From an uncultured Pseudomonadales bacterium (lineage in GTDB: Bacteria > Pseudomonadota > Gammaproteobacteria > Pseudomonadales > Pseudohongiellaceae): a stretch of DNA of 64,000 bases. The notes under the pieces were generated by a model that saw nothing but the letters and a program-made list of their open reading frames with translations, searched no databases and was not told the origin of the DNA. The DNA lies in NCBI GenBank assembly GCA_943789485.1, contig CALSUH010000001.1, positions 62,001 to 126,000 of the forward strand, written 5' to 3'. The position numbers and the translations under genes were made by a program. This document shows positions 1-7,756 of the stretch, one piece after another; the first letter of the stretch is position 1, and every line of letters starts with the position of its first letter.

Positions 1-917
1 GAGAGGGAAACTATCCTCTGGTGATACATAGCCACGGCTTTGTATCGGAACGCACCGATTTAGCCTACATCGCAGAACTTCTTGCGAGTCATGGCTACGT
101 GGTTGCCGCAGCGAATTACCCACTGACAGCAGGCGGCACGCCTGGCGGACCCAATGCCGAGGACTTAGTTAATCAGCCTGCAGATGTTAGCTTCCTGATC
201 GACTCTCTTCTCCATTTTCCCGGCAATGACAAACCCTTCGCTGGTGAATTGGACCCGTCGCGGATTGCGCTAATGGGTTATTCCCTTGGCGGCATTACCA
301 CGACACTAGCTACTTATCATCCTAGACTGAGAGATAAAAGAGTCGCTGCAGCAATTTCGATCGCGGGACCATCGGCAGGGCTCGTTAGCAAGTTTTACCA
401 AACTACTGATGTGCCTTTTATGATGATAGCTGGCACCTTGGATGCACTGATAGATTTCAAACACAACGCAGCCGTCATTCCCGACCGAGTGCAAAACAGC
501 CTATTGATTGAAATACAGGGAGGAAGTCATTTGGGATTCGGCTCGATCTCCGAGCCTTGGCTGCGCCTGATGAATCATCCTGACGGATTAGGTTGCACAG
601 CAGTATTGTCAAACTTGAGTTCCGACCCGAATGCAGCATTTCTCCCACTCGGCGATGAAACCGATGGCATTGTTTTGGATTCTACTATTCCAGCCGTATG
701 CGAGAGAATGCCTAGCAAGAAAGCGCTGCATCCTGCGCGACAGCAGATGGTAGCCAGCATCGCCGCACTGGCCTTTTTTGAATTCGTTTTCAATGAAGAC
801 CCTGCTAGAAGGCAGGCTGCATATAAACAGCTAAGCAACGCACTGCCCACAGATATGGGTGAAGTAAAGTTCACTCAATCCTCTGACTCACAGAGAATGC
901 TTCTCGAACAACTTTGA
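1..917 (+). CDS. Alpha/beta hydrolase, dienelactone-hydrolase-like (5' end cut by window)
   Basis: The reading frame is open to the left edge: the codons before the GTG at 21 read E-G-N-Y-P-L and run into V-I-H-S-H-G-F, the usual first strand and oxyanion loop of an alpha/beta hydrolase. The GTG at 21 is therefore internal and the start lies outside the window. The nucleophile elbow is GYSLGG (about residues 87-92 counted from codon 21), a likely acid is the Asp in GTLDALIDF, and the His is in GGSHLGF. This order fits the predicted dienelactone hydrolase group, a broad family of esterases and lipases, so the substrate is unknown. The thioesterase gene downstream is convergent and 388 bp away. 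Confidence 0.85.
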   Translation, partial: EGNYPLVIHSHGFVSERTDLAYIAELLASHGYVVAAANYPLTAGGTPGGPNAEDLVNQPADVSFLIDSLLHFPGNDKPFAGELDPSRIALMGYSLGGITTTLATYHPRLRDKRVAAAISIAGPSAGLVSKFYQTTDVPFMMIAGTLDALIDFKHNAAVIPDRVQNSLLIEIQGGSHLGFGSISEPWLRLMNHPDGLGCTAVLSNLSSDPNAAFLPLGDETDGIVLDSTIPAVCERMPSKKALHPARQQMVASIAALAFFEFVFNEDPARRQAAYKQLSNALPTDMGEVKFTQSSDSQRMLLEQL

Positions 918-1305
918 CACCATTCTGACTCTTACCGACTGCGGCAAAAGGCAGTTCAAATCGCTGCACAGCTGCAGTTTGATTTGTAATTCGACTGACG
1001 CACAAAGCCTATCGTAGGGCAACTAAGTCCATTGGATTGCAGCCTTTATATTGAAGCTGTTCTGATAGGTAGCCACACCGCCTAAAGCAGCCACCTACAA
1101 CTGTCCACTTGCCTAGGCATGCTCACGTCCATCAAACGGTAAATTAAGAGTCTTAGGGAATGAAATAAAAATGCCCTTACCCTGTTCCTTTATATTGAAT
1201 TGCACTGTTTCTGCACATGCAATTCTCTTCCCCCTTTAAGCCCTGTCCCAACTAGGTTTTTTTTGAATTAAATTCCAGTGCTACATGAAAAATACCTAGC
1301 AACCC
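918..1305. other. Intergenic region without recognisable gene
   Basis: This is a 388-bp gap between convergent genes. No coding signal was recognised in either strand. The only structure seen is a weak inverted repeat, GAATTGC at 1197-1203 and GCAATTC at 1219-1225 with a 15-nt loop. It is followed by a pyrimidine-rich stretch rather than a T run, so I do not call it a terminator. Confidence 0.5.
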
Positions 1306-1701
1306 CTAGAGCAGTTTCCCCAGTTCCTCGGGAAAATAGGGGCGCTCACCATTTTTCAGTGAGGCAGCGGTAATTTTGGCCTCTAGCATCAACTCGTCGT
1401 CTGTGAGTCTTCTAATTTCCTGCTCGAACACCACCTTCAATCGTCCCAATTTCTTAACGGAGACAGACACGCTAAAGCGATCACCCGGCCTCAGCGCTTG
1501 CTTGTAGTCCAGCTCGGCGCGTATGACGACGATGATTACGCCAAGAGCCGTCAATTCGGAAAAATCCAAGCCTCGGCTATTCAAGTATTCATGCCGAGCA
1601 TGCTCAAGATAGTGCTGATACACAGCATTATTTACGATGCCTTGCAGGTCACACTCGTAATCCCGCACCTGCAGTTCTGTAGTAAATGGAGATATTCTCA
1701 T
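1306..1701 (-). CDS. Acyl-CoA thioesterase, hot-dog fold (YbgC/FadM type)
   Basis: The 131-residue protein has the length and pattern of the 4-hydroxybenzoyl-CoA thioesterase/FadM family. The motif D18-L-Q-G-I-V-N-N-A-V-Y followed by Y31-L-E-H-A-R gives the catalytic Asp and the start of the long hot-dog helix. Family members cleave acyl-CoA or acyl-ACP thioesters in the cytoplasm, usually as tetramers. A good Shine-Dalgarno, AAGGA, sits 7 nt before the ATG at 1701. It is a lone gene, convergent with the hydrolase. A role in clearing stalled acyl-CoAs from the nearby oxidation genes is an inference; the acyl group cannot be read from sequence. Confidence 0.85.
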   Translation of the reverse strand: MRISPFTTELQVRDYECDLQGIVNNAVYQHYLEHARHEYLNSRGLDFSELTALGVIIVVIRAELDYKQALRPGDRFSVSVSVKKLGRLKVVFEQEIRRLTDDELMLEAKITAASLKNGERPYFPEELGKLL

Positions 1702-1904
1702 CCAAGATTCCTTCTAAGGTTGCATATTTCAGATGTAACACTCAAAAAACCGACTGTTTTTGCCACCCATGCACAGCGGAGTTTAGCATCTAGGGAGTCG
1801 ATATCGTTGGCCTGCCCGAATATTTCGTGCAAGAATCAGGGATGGCAATCGAGCCTACCGCTCACTCAATAAACTAAAAATAATGATTCAGAATGAGGTT
1901 GTTA

Positions 1905-2741
1905 ATGAAATCTTCTAAATTCCTTTTTACTGCAACGCTTGCAGCTATCGCATTCGCCTTCACTCAGTTCTCCCTCGCAGATCATCATGGCGCTGCCACA
2001 GCGAAGACGCTAAATCAGTGGGCCGAAGGCGAACATCGTAGTGAGTCGAATCGCGTTCGAAACGAATCTCGCAATCCGGTAGAAACTCTGGACTTTTTTG
2101 GCTTAGCGGCAAATATGACTGTGATAGAGATTTTGCCATCCAGAGGTTGGTATACAGAGATCATGGCTCCTTATCTTCGCGATCACGGTAAATATTATGC
2201 CGCGCATTTTTCACCGAACGCATCTGCCTCTTACATGCCGCCTAACCTGCGTAATTTCGAAGAGAAAATCACCGCAGAGCCAGATCTCTACGGCAAAATC
2301 ACCGTACGTCACCTGAACCCGCCTAACGAGGTTGCAATTGCACCTGCCGAATCGGCAGACATGGCACTGACTTTTCGAAACGTACACAACTGGATCATGG
2401 CGGGGCAAGAACACGAATACTTCGCAACCTTCTACACGGCGCTGAAGCCCGGTGGAGTGCTGGGAGTAGTTGAGCATAGAGCCAAGCCAGATGCTGGCAT
2501 GGACGTCATGCGTACCTCGGGATACGTAACCGAAGCTTATGTAAGAGAAGTTGCGGCGGCGGCCGGATTCGAATTTGCAGGCAGCAGCGAACTGAATGCC
2601 AATCCGAAAGATCCAACAGTTCATCCCGAAGGTGTTTGGACTCTGCCACCGAACTACCGAATGGGCGATGTCGATAGAGACAAGTACATGGCAATCGGCG
2701 AAAGCGACCGCATGACGCTAAAATTCGTCAAGCCACTGTAA
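1905..2741 (+). CDS. Exported class I SAM methyltransferase-like protein (COG4798 type)
   Basis: I place the start at ATG 1905 because GAGG at 1895-1898 lies 6 nt upstream; an in-frame ATG at 1893 would have no such site. The protein then has 278 residues and begins with a clear signal peptide: KSSKF, a hydrophobic run, then an A-D-H-H boundary. The mature part has a Rossmann-type motif I, VIEILPSRGWYTEI, and a later strand with LKPGGVLGVVEH, which is typical of class I methyltransferases. It matches the 'predicted methyltransferase' group found exported in many marine proteobacteria. Activity is unproven, and SAM is not normally present outside the cytoplasm. A SDR gene follows 23 bp downstream. 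Confidence 0.75.
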   Translation: MKSSKFLFTATLAAIAFAFTQFSLADHHGAATAKTLNQWAEGEHRSESNRVRNESRNPVETLDFFGLAANMTVIEILPSRGWYTEIMAPYLRDHGKYYAAHFSPNASASYMPPNLRNFEEKITAEPDLYGKITVRHLNPPNEVAIAPAESADMALTFRNVHNWIMAGQEHEYFATFYTALKPGGVLGVVEHRAKPDAGMDVMRTSGYVTEAYVREVAAAAGFEFAGSSELNANPKDPTVHPEGVWTLPPNYRMGDVDRDKYMAIGESDRMTLKFVKPL

Positions 2742-2764
2742 TACGGGCGAGCAATTTCGATAGC

Positions 2765-3505
2765 ATGAAAAGCGATCCTCCCGTATGTCTCATCATCGGT
2801 GCCGGTGACTACATCGGCGCCGCCATAGCACGCCGATTCGCCGCTGGCGGCTTCATAGTTTGTCTTGGAAGACGCAATGGCGAGAAGAATACTGCGCTCG
2901 TTGCTGAAATCGAAGCCGCGGGAGGCCAGGCGCATAGCTATACATTGGACGCCCGCGAAGAAGTACAAATAATCGAGCGTTTCGCAGCCATTGAGAGAGA
3001 TATAGGTCCAATCGAGATTGTGATATCGAACGCCGGCGGAAACGTAAACTTCCCGATTCTAGAAACCACAGAGAGAGTGTTCTACAAAGTTTGGAAAATG
3101 GCCTGCCTAACCGGTTTTCTGAGCGCTCGAGAGGCGGCAAAATATATGCTGCCACGCAAGAGAGGTTCTATATTCTTCACAGGCGCAACTGCCAGCCTCC
3201 GTGGCGGTAGTGGATTCGCTGCCTTTTCAAGCGCTAAATTCGGCCTGCGCGCCTTAGCTCAGAGCATGGCGCGCGAACTCGGTCCCGAGAATATTCATGT
3301 GGCGCATCTGATCATCGATTCTGGCGTCGATACCGCCTTCGTCCATGACCGAATAAGGGAGCGGGGCGAAGACCCAGACTCCTTGCCTGCGGACACTCTC
3401 ATGAACCCAAAATCTATAGCGGAAAACTATTGGATGTTGCATCACCAGAGCCGCGATGCCTGGACCCATGAGATGGACGTCAGACCCTTCGCCGAAAAAT
3501 TCTAA
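2765..3505 (+). CDS. SDR-family protein lacking the catalytic tyrosine
   Basis: This 246-residue Rossmann protein has an N-terminal dinucleotide loop, GAGDYIG (residues 12-18), and the NAGG motif (89-92). At the active site the usual YxxxK reads F154-S-S-A-K158, and the Ser expected 13 residues earlier is Ala141. It therefore lacks the normal Tyr and Ser of the short-chain dehydrogenases while keeping the Lys. The following segment, LRALAQSMARELGP, is typical of an atypical SDR subgroup that shares this substitution. The N-terminal glycine loop is intact, so NAD(P) binding is still likely. It lies 23 bp after the methyltransferase-like gene and 48 bp before the isomerase gene in the same direction, so the three may be cotranscribed. 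Confidence 0.8.
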   Translation: MKSDPPVCLIIGAGDYIGAAIARRFAAGGFIVCLGRRNGEKNTALVAEIEAAGGQAHSYTLDAREEVQIIERFAAIERDIGPIEIVISNAGGNVNFPILETTERVFYKVWKMACLTGFLSAREAAKYMLPRKRGSIFFTGATASLRGGSGFAAFSSAKFGLRALAQSMARELGPENIHVAHLIIDSGVDTAFVHDRIRERGEDPDSLPADTLMNPKSIAENYWMLHHQSRDAWTHEMDVRPFAEKF

Positions 3506-3553
3506 ACCCCGCCCAATTCACACTAGGCATGAGCCTAAGGTACGAACTAAATT

Positions 3554-4171
3554 ATGACAATTAAAGCAGAATTCCATTTCGATTTTGGCAGCCCTAATAC
3601 CTACTACTGCCATAGAGTTATACCTGCTATCGAAGAACGCACCGGCGTCACATTCGCCTATGTGCCGATATTACTGGGCGGTGTATTCAGGTCTACACAT
3701 AATAAATCACCCATGGAAGCCTTCGCGGGCATCAAAAACAAATCTGAATACAATGCCCTGGAGACAAAGCGCTTCATTGAGAAACACAATCTATCGATGT
3801 TCAAATTCAATCCCCATTTCCCTATAAACACGTTGCATATTATGCGTGGCGCCGTCTGCGCTAGTGACAAAGGCATAGCTAAGGAATATATCGAGACTAT
3901 ATATCAGTGCATGTGGGAGCAGGAACTCAATATGGCTGACCCGGAAATTATAAAGGGCGCTCTGCTAGCAGCAAACTTACCAGCGGATGAATTATTAGCG
4001 GGAAGCATGGAGCCCGGCGTGAAGCAGAAGCTGATAGATAGCACAGAGGATTCGGTAAATCGAGGCACGTTCGGCGCACCTACCTTTTTTGTAGGTGATG
4101 AAATATTTTTCGGTAAAGACCGGCTAAGAGAAGTCGAAGAAGAAATTGTTGGTATATTAGCGCGATCGTAG
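3554..4171 (+). CDS. 2-hydroxychromene-2-carboxylate isomerase family protein (kappa GST/DsbA fold)
   Basis: The 205-residue protein opens with HFDFGSPNTYY, the kappa-GST/NahD signature in which the Ser (S13) activates glutathione. It has the cis-Pro loop FGAPTFFVGDEIFFG near the C-terminus. NahD converts 2-hydroxychromene-2-carboxylate during naphthalene breakdown, but many homologues act on other glutathione-dependent substrates, and no naphthalene genes are seen here. The last codons (A-R-S-stop) lie inside the first unit of the 49-bp repeat array that begins at 4160, so the C-terminal end has probably been altered by the repeat. It is the third gene of a possible operon starting at 1905. 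Confidence 0.85.
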   Translation: MTIKAEFHFDFGSPNTYYCHRVIPAIEERTGVTFAYVPILLGGVFRSTHNKSPMEAFAGIKNKSEYNALETKRFIEKHNLSMFKFNPHFPINTLHIMRGAVCASDKGIAKEYIETIYQCMWEQELNMADPEIIKGALLAANLPADELLAGSMEPGVKQKLIDSTEDSVNRGTFGAPTFFVGDEIFFGKDRLREVEEEIVGILARS

Positions 4172-4404
4172 ACTCGCGGCACACTTGTCCTCCCGCCAAA
4201 CGATTCCAGCGCGATCGTAGACTCGCGCCACACTTGTCCTCCCGCCAAATGAATCCAGCGCGATCGTAGACTCGCGCCACACTTGTCCTCCCGCCAAATG
4301 AATCCAGCGCGATCGTAGACTCGCGTTAAACTAATCGTTCCGCGAATTAATTCCAGCGCGGTCGTAGACTCGCGTTAGGCTAATTGCCCCGCGAAATGAT
4401 TCCG
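4160..4404. repeat. Five tandem copies of a 49-bp unit derived from a gene end
   Basis: Units start at 4160, 4209, 4258, 4307 and 4356 and each is 49 bp. Units 2 and 3 are identical and unit 1 is nearly so; units 4 and 5 differ in the middle but share GCGCGATCGTAGACTCGCG (GCGCGG in unit 5). Read on the minus strand, unit 5 encodes ESFRGAISLTRVYDRA, the normal C-terminus of the minus-strand gene. Unit 4 in the matching frame gives ELIRGTISLTRVYDRA and units 2-3 give DSFGGRTSVARVYDRA. The array thus arose from the 3' coding end. Since 49 is not a multiple of 3, each unit shifts frame, and the minus-strand gene stops in unit 4. Confidence 0.93.
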
Positions 4405-4987
4405 GTTCGATTGTCATCTCGACCCGCAATCGATTCCCGCCCTCTTCAAGTGTGTAGGTCTCAAGCGTGAAGCCTCCATCGCGGGGTCTAGCCTCAACGA
4501 CTAGCGCAGCCGCATCCCAATTCCCGAACGAGAAGTCTTCGCCGCCCTCTGTATAGAAGCTGTTGGCCGTAGTGCTGCGCCGACGACCATCTGTGTGGAA
4601 GATACGCTGATAGTTATCGGCGTAGGTGAATGTAAATTCCGGCTCGGCGAATTCGATATGCAGTACATCGTCATAGGAGATGCGATCGTAGAGCTCTTGC
4701 TCCGGGGGGCCGCCGCGATAGAAGTCCTCTGGGCGCTTCCTGAAAAAGCGCCGGGCAACCTTTCCACCACCGGCCTTGATCGCCGCTTCCACCTGATCGT
4801 CGCTATTATCAGATAGCTCATCATTGATGAGCCAGTCTCCCAGCAGTAGTTGGCGGTTCTCTGCTTCCGCACCCTGACTCTGTGAATGCTGCGTGCCCGC
4901 CAAGGATACGCTGAGTACTATCAGCAGTGCCAAGAAGCTCTTTGCCGCCTTACCAAACAATTTTAGTTGATTGCTCACTTTTTTCAT
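4331..4987 (-). CDS. Secreted protein of unknown function
   Basis: The 218-residue protein begins with a signal peptide: KK near the N-terminus, a hydrophobic run SFLALLIVLSVSLAG, and a cleavage region around S-Q-G-A. The mature part has a GDWLINDELSD segment, an Arg-rich centre, and an end ESFRGAISLTRVYDRA. I recognise this layout from small uncharacterised exported proteins of gammaproteobacteria and similar groups, but no function is known to me. The final residues GINSRND come from the neighbouring repeat unit and are probably not native. It is convergent with the isomerase gene and 30 bp downstream of the dehalogenase gene, which is transcribed in the same direction, so it may be read from that promoter. 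Confidence 0.75.
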   Translation of the reverse strand: MKKVSNQLKLFGKAAKSFLALLIVLSVSLAGTQHSQSQGAEAENRQLLLGDWLINDELSDNSDDQVEAAIKAGGGKVARRFFRKRPEDFYRGGPPEQELYDRISYDDVLHIEFAEPEFTFTYADNYQRIFHTDGRRRSTTANSFYTEGGEDFSFGNWDAAALVVEARPRDGGFTLETYTLEEGGNRLRVEMTIEPESFRGAISLTRVYDRAGINSRND

Positions 4988-5017
4988 CCAGTTATCTAAA
5001 AGTACAGGCCACTAGTA

Positions 5018-5893
5018 TTAGATTGTCTTTCGCCATGCGGCGATTGCCTGCCCAATCTCGTGAGGTGAATCTTCCTGTAGAAAATGATTCCCCGAGACTG
5101 TCACCTCAGTCTGATTCGGCCAAGACCGACAAAATTCCCGCTGCAGTCCTATCAATATCGCACCCGGCTCAGCATTAATAAATAGCTTGGGCAGATCAGC
5201 TTCAGCAAGCCAATCAGCATAAGCCTGCACAATTTCTACTACGTCTGTTGGCGTCCCATCGATCGGTATTTGTCGTGGCCAGGTAAGAGTCGGTCGTCGA
5301 TCCTCGCCACTATTGTGAAAAGGCCGTCGGTAGACTGCCATCTCCTCCTCACTCAAATCTCTCAGAACAGAACCCGGTAGGACTCTCTCGACGAAGGTGT
5401 TCTTATCCAGCACCATTTCTTCACCGGCGCTTGAACGAAAGCCCTGAAACACGCCTCGTGCTGCCTCAGGCCATTCTTCCCAAGATACCGGCCGAACAAT
5501 GCCTTCCATATAAGCGATGCCCTTAACAGCATCGCGATGCCTATTAGCCCAATCGAAACCCAGCGCTGAACCCCAATCATGAATTACCAGAGTTACATCG
5601 CGCTCGACGCCCAGCGCCTCCAACGCACCATCGAGATACTCCCTGTGCTGCACGAAGGTATAGCTGCTGGCATCGGGATTATCTAACTTGTCTGAATCCC
5701 CCATGCCGATGAGATCGATAGCTATACACCGCCCCTGATCTTGTAGATGCGGCATGACATTCCGCCATAGATAGGATGAAGTAGGATTCCCATGCTGGAA
5801 GATGATCGGGTCGCCCTCTCCCATCTCCACATAGCTCATCGTCTTGCCCTTAACTACGATCTCCTTCTTTGCGTATTCCTTGGCGCTTAGCAT
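5018..5893 (-). CDS. dhaA: Haloalkane dehalogenase
   Basis: The 291-residue alpha/beta hydrolase carries the full haloalkane dehalogenase residue set at almost the same numbers as DhaA. The nucleophile is D106 in HDWGSALGF, the acid E130 in YMEGI, and the base H270 in SGNHFLQED. The halide-stabilising pair is N36 (HGNPTSS) and W107. The Glu after strand 6 places it in the DhaA/LinB subgroup (HLD-II). The enzyme hydrolyses a carbon-halogen bond to an alcohol and halide in the cytoplasm, with no signal peptide seen. Natural substrates in marine members are mostly unknown. It is divergent from the CoA ligase gene across a 203-bp intergenic region. Confidence 0.93.
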   Translation of the reverse strand: MLSAKEYAKKEIVVKGKTMSYVEMGEGDPIIFQHGNPTSSYLWRNVMPHLQDQGRCIAIDLIGMGDSDKLDNPDASSYTFVQHREYLDGALEALGVERDVTLVIHDWGSALGFDWANRHRDAVKGIAYMEGIVRPVSWEEWPEAARGVFQGFRSSAGEEMVLDKNTFVERVLPGSVLRDLSEEEMAVYRRPFHNSGEDRRPTLTWPRQIPIDGTPTDVVEIVQAYADWLAEADLPKLFINAEPGAILIGLQREFCRSWPNQTEVTVSGNHFLQEDSPHEIGQAIAAWRKTI

Positions 5894-6096
5894 TACTTCC
5901 TCCCTAGTTTGTTTGGGTTTTCACCCCCAAAGGCGCAGCTTTATGAGAATAAACCTCCCCGCTCATCAATTCAATTATAGCGGGCGCATCAGCTAGATTA
6001 TGCAACCTCGAGCGGCAATTGAACAAGCGCCCAGTTATCGGCTATGCTTGAACTCCACGTCGCCAATTACACTACGGCAATCAGGAGAGAATACAA

Positions 6097-7731
6097 ATGA
6101 CAATGCAGAAAACACCTTTATTAATGTCCAGAATACTAGGGCGGGGTGCAATCCTGGATCCTGATATCGAAGTCGTCACAATGCAGGCCGAAGGCAAGCA
6201 TCGGCAGACACTGAAACAAACCTGGGACAGAGCGAATCAGCTAGCCCACGCCTTGCAAAAGCATGGCATCGAGGTTGGCGACAGGGTCGGCAGTTTTATG
6301 TGGAGTAACTATCGCCATCTGGAGTTGTATCAAGCAGTCCCCTCTATGGGCTGTGTACTGCACACACTGAACATCAGGCTCTCTCCAACTGATCTTGAAT
6401 ACATCATCAATCACGCTAACGATAAAGTGATCTTCGCGGATGAAGATTTACTTCCTCTACTGGAGCCACTCTGGGGCAAGCTCCCCTGCGTAGAGCTTCT
6501 AGTCATCTGCCGTCATGGCGAGGGTGGCGAGAGCTCCTTCGAGAACCAGATTGACTATGAAGACTTCATCGCGGAGCAGGATTCCACGTACGACTGGCCT
6601 GAGATAGATGAAAACTCTCCCATGGGCTTGTGTTACACGTCAGGCACTACTGGAAAACCGAAGGGAGTAATGTACACAAACCGTTCCACTTATTTGCATA
6701 CACTTACCGAATGCCTAACAGATTCTATGGGGTTATCCTCGCTCGATTCCCTGTTGGGTATCGTGCCAATGTTTCATGCCATGGGATGGGGACTTCCATT
6801 CGCCGCCTCCATGCTGGGCTGCAAGCAGGTGTTTCCGCATCGATTCATGGTGCCGGACACTTTTCTTCAGTTGATGGATGAAGAAGAAGTGACTATCTCT
6901 GCTGGCGTTCCAACTATCTGGCAGGGAGTTAAGGCTGTGCTCGAGGCAGAACCCGATAAATACGACCTCAGCAAATTAAAGAGTATGACCTGTGGCGGAT
7001 CCGCTCCGCCGGTTTCTATGATGCGCTGGTACTGGGACAGCTATAACGTAGAAATGATTCAAGGCTGGGGAATGACCGAGACCAATCCTCTTGGCACTCT
7101 GTCCAGGAAGGTGGCAAAACGCTCTCAGATAGGCATGTCGGAAGATCAGCAGTTTGCGAATATTGCGAAGGCAGGCCTCGCCATGCCAGGGCTGGAGATC
7201 GAGATATTCGACGAGGATTGGAACCGTCTACCACACGATGGAGAGGCGGTGGGTGAGCTCTGCATTAAAGGGCCATGGATTGCAGCGGAATATTTTAACG
7301 ATCCACAACCGGACAAATTTCACGACGGCTGGCTAGTAACTGGCGATGTCGCAAAGATTGATACTGAGCAATATATTCTCATCGCCGATCGCTCCAAGGA
7401 TTTGATCAAATCAGGCGGCGAATGGATATCATCGGTAGACTTGGAGAACCATATTGTAGGCATGGCCGACATTGCACAGGCGGCAGTTGTCGCGCAGCCT
7501 CACCCGAAATGGGATGAACGACCCGTTGCGCTGGTCATCATGGAGCCAGGTAAGTCATTGGATAAAGAGGCTGTGCTCGAACACTGCAGCAAGATCTTCG
7601 CCAAGTGGCAATTGCCGGATGATATAATCGTCACAGATACGATACCGCTTACCTCTACCGGCAAGATAGACAAGAAGGTCATCCGCGCAAAGTTAGAAGC
7701 CGAAGGCTATCAGCTACCTAGCTTAACCTAG
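6097..7731 (+). CDS. Fatty-acid--CoA ligase (AMP-binding, acyl-CoA synthetase)
   Basis: The 544-residue enzyme has the AMP-binding P-loop YTSGTTGKPKG (180-190), the adenylate motif GWGMTETNP, the D-R-S-K-D hinge followed by GGEWISSVDLE, and the C-terminal catalytic Lys region STGKIDKK. This is the medium/long-chain acyl-CoA synthetase type: it adenylates a carboxylic acid and transfers it to CoA. AGGAGA at 6083-6088 lies 8 nt before the ATG, which supports this start. It would feed the acyl-CoA oxidation enzymes encoded at 9.7-15.5 kb. The chain length or ring system accepted cannot be read from sequence. Confidence 0.92.
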   Translation: MTMQKTPLLMSRILGRGAILDPDIEVVTMQAEGKHRQTLKQTWDRANQLAHALQKHGIEVGDRVGSFMWSNYRHLELYQAVPSMGCVLHTLNIRLSPTDLEYIINHANDKVIFADEDLLPLLEPLWGKLPCVELLVICRHGEGGESSFENQIDYEDFIAEQDSTYDWPEIDENSPMGLCYTSGTTGKPKGVMYTNRSTYLHTLTECLTDSMGLSSLDSLLGIVPMFHAMGWGLPFAASMLGCKQVFPHRFMVPDTFLQLMDEEEVTISAGVPTIWQGVKAVLEAEPDKYDLSKLKSMTCGGSAPPVSMMRWYWDSYNVEMIQGWGMTETNPLGTLSRKVAKRSQIGMSEDQQFANIAKAGLAMPGLEIEIFDEDWNRLPHDGEAVGELCIKGPWIAAEYFNDPQPDKFHDGWLVTGDVAKIDTEQYILIADRSKDLIKSGGEWISSVDLENHIVGMADIAQAAVVAQPHPKWDERPVALVIMEPGKSLDKEAVLEHCSKIFAKWQLPDDIIVTDTIPLTSTGKIDKKVIRAKLEAEGYQLPSLT

Positions 7732-7756
7732 GCAGCCGCCGCTTAAGTTTAGACAA

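Noticed and set aside
4160..4404. CRISPR array
   Set aside because: Whole 49-bp units repeat without unique spacers, and the unit is coding in origin.
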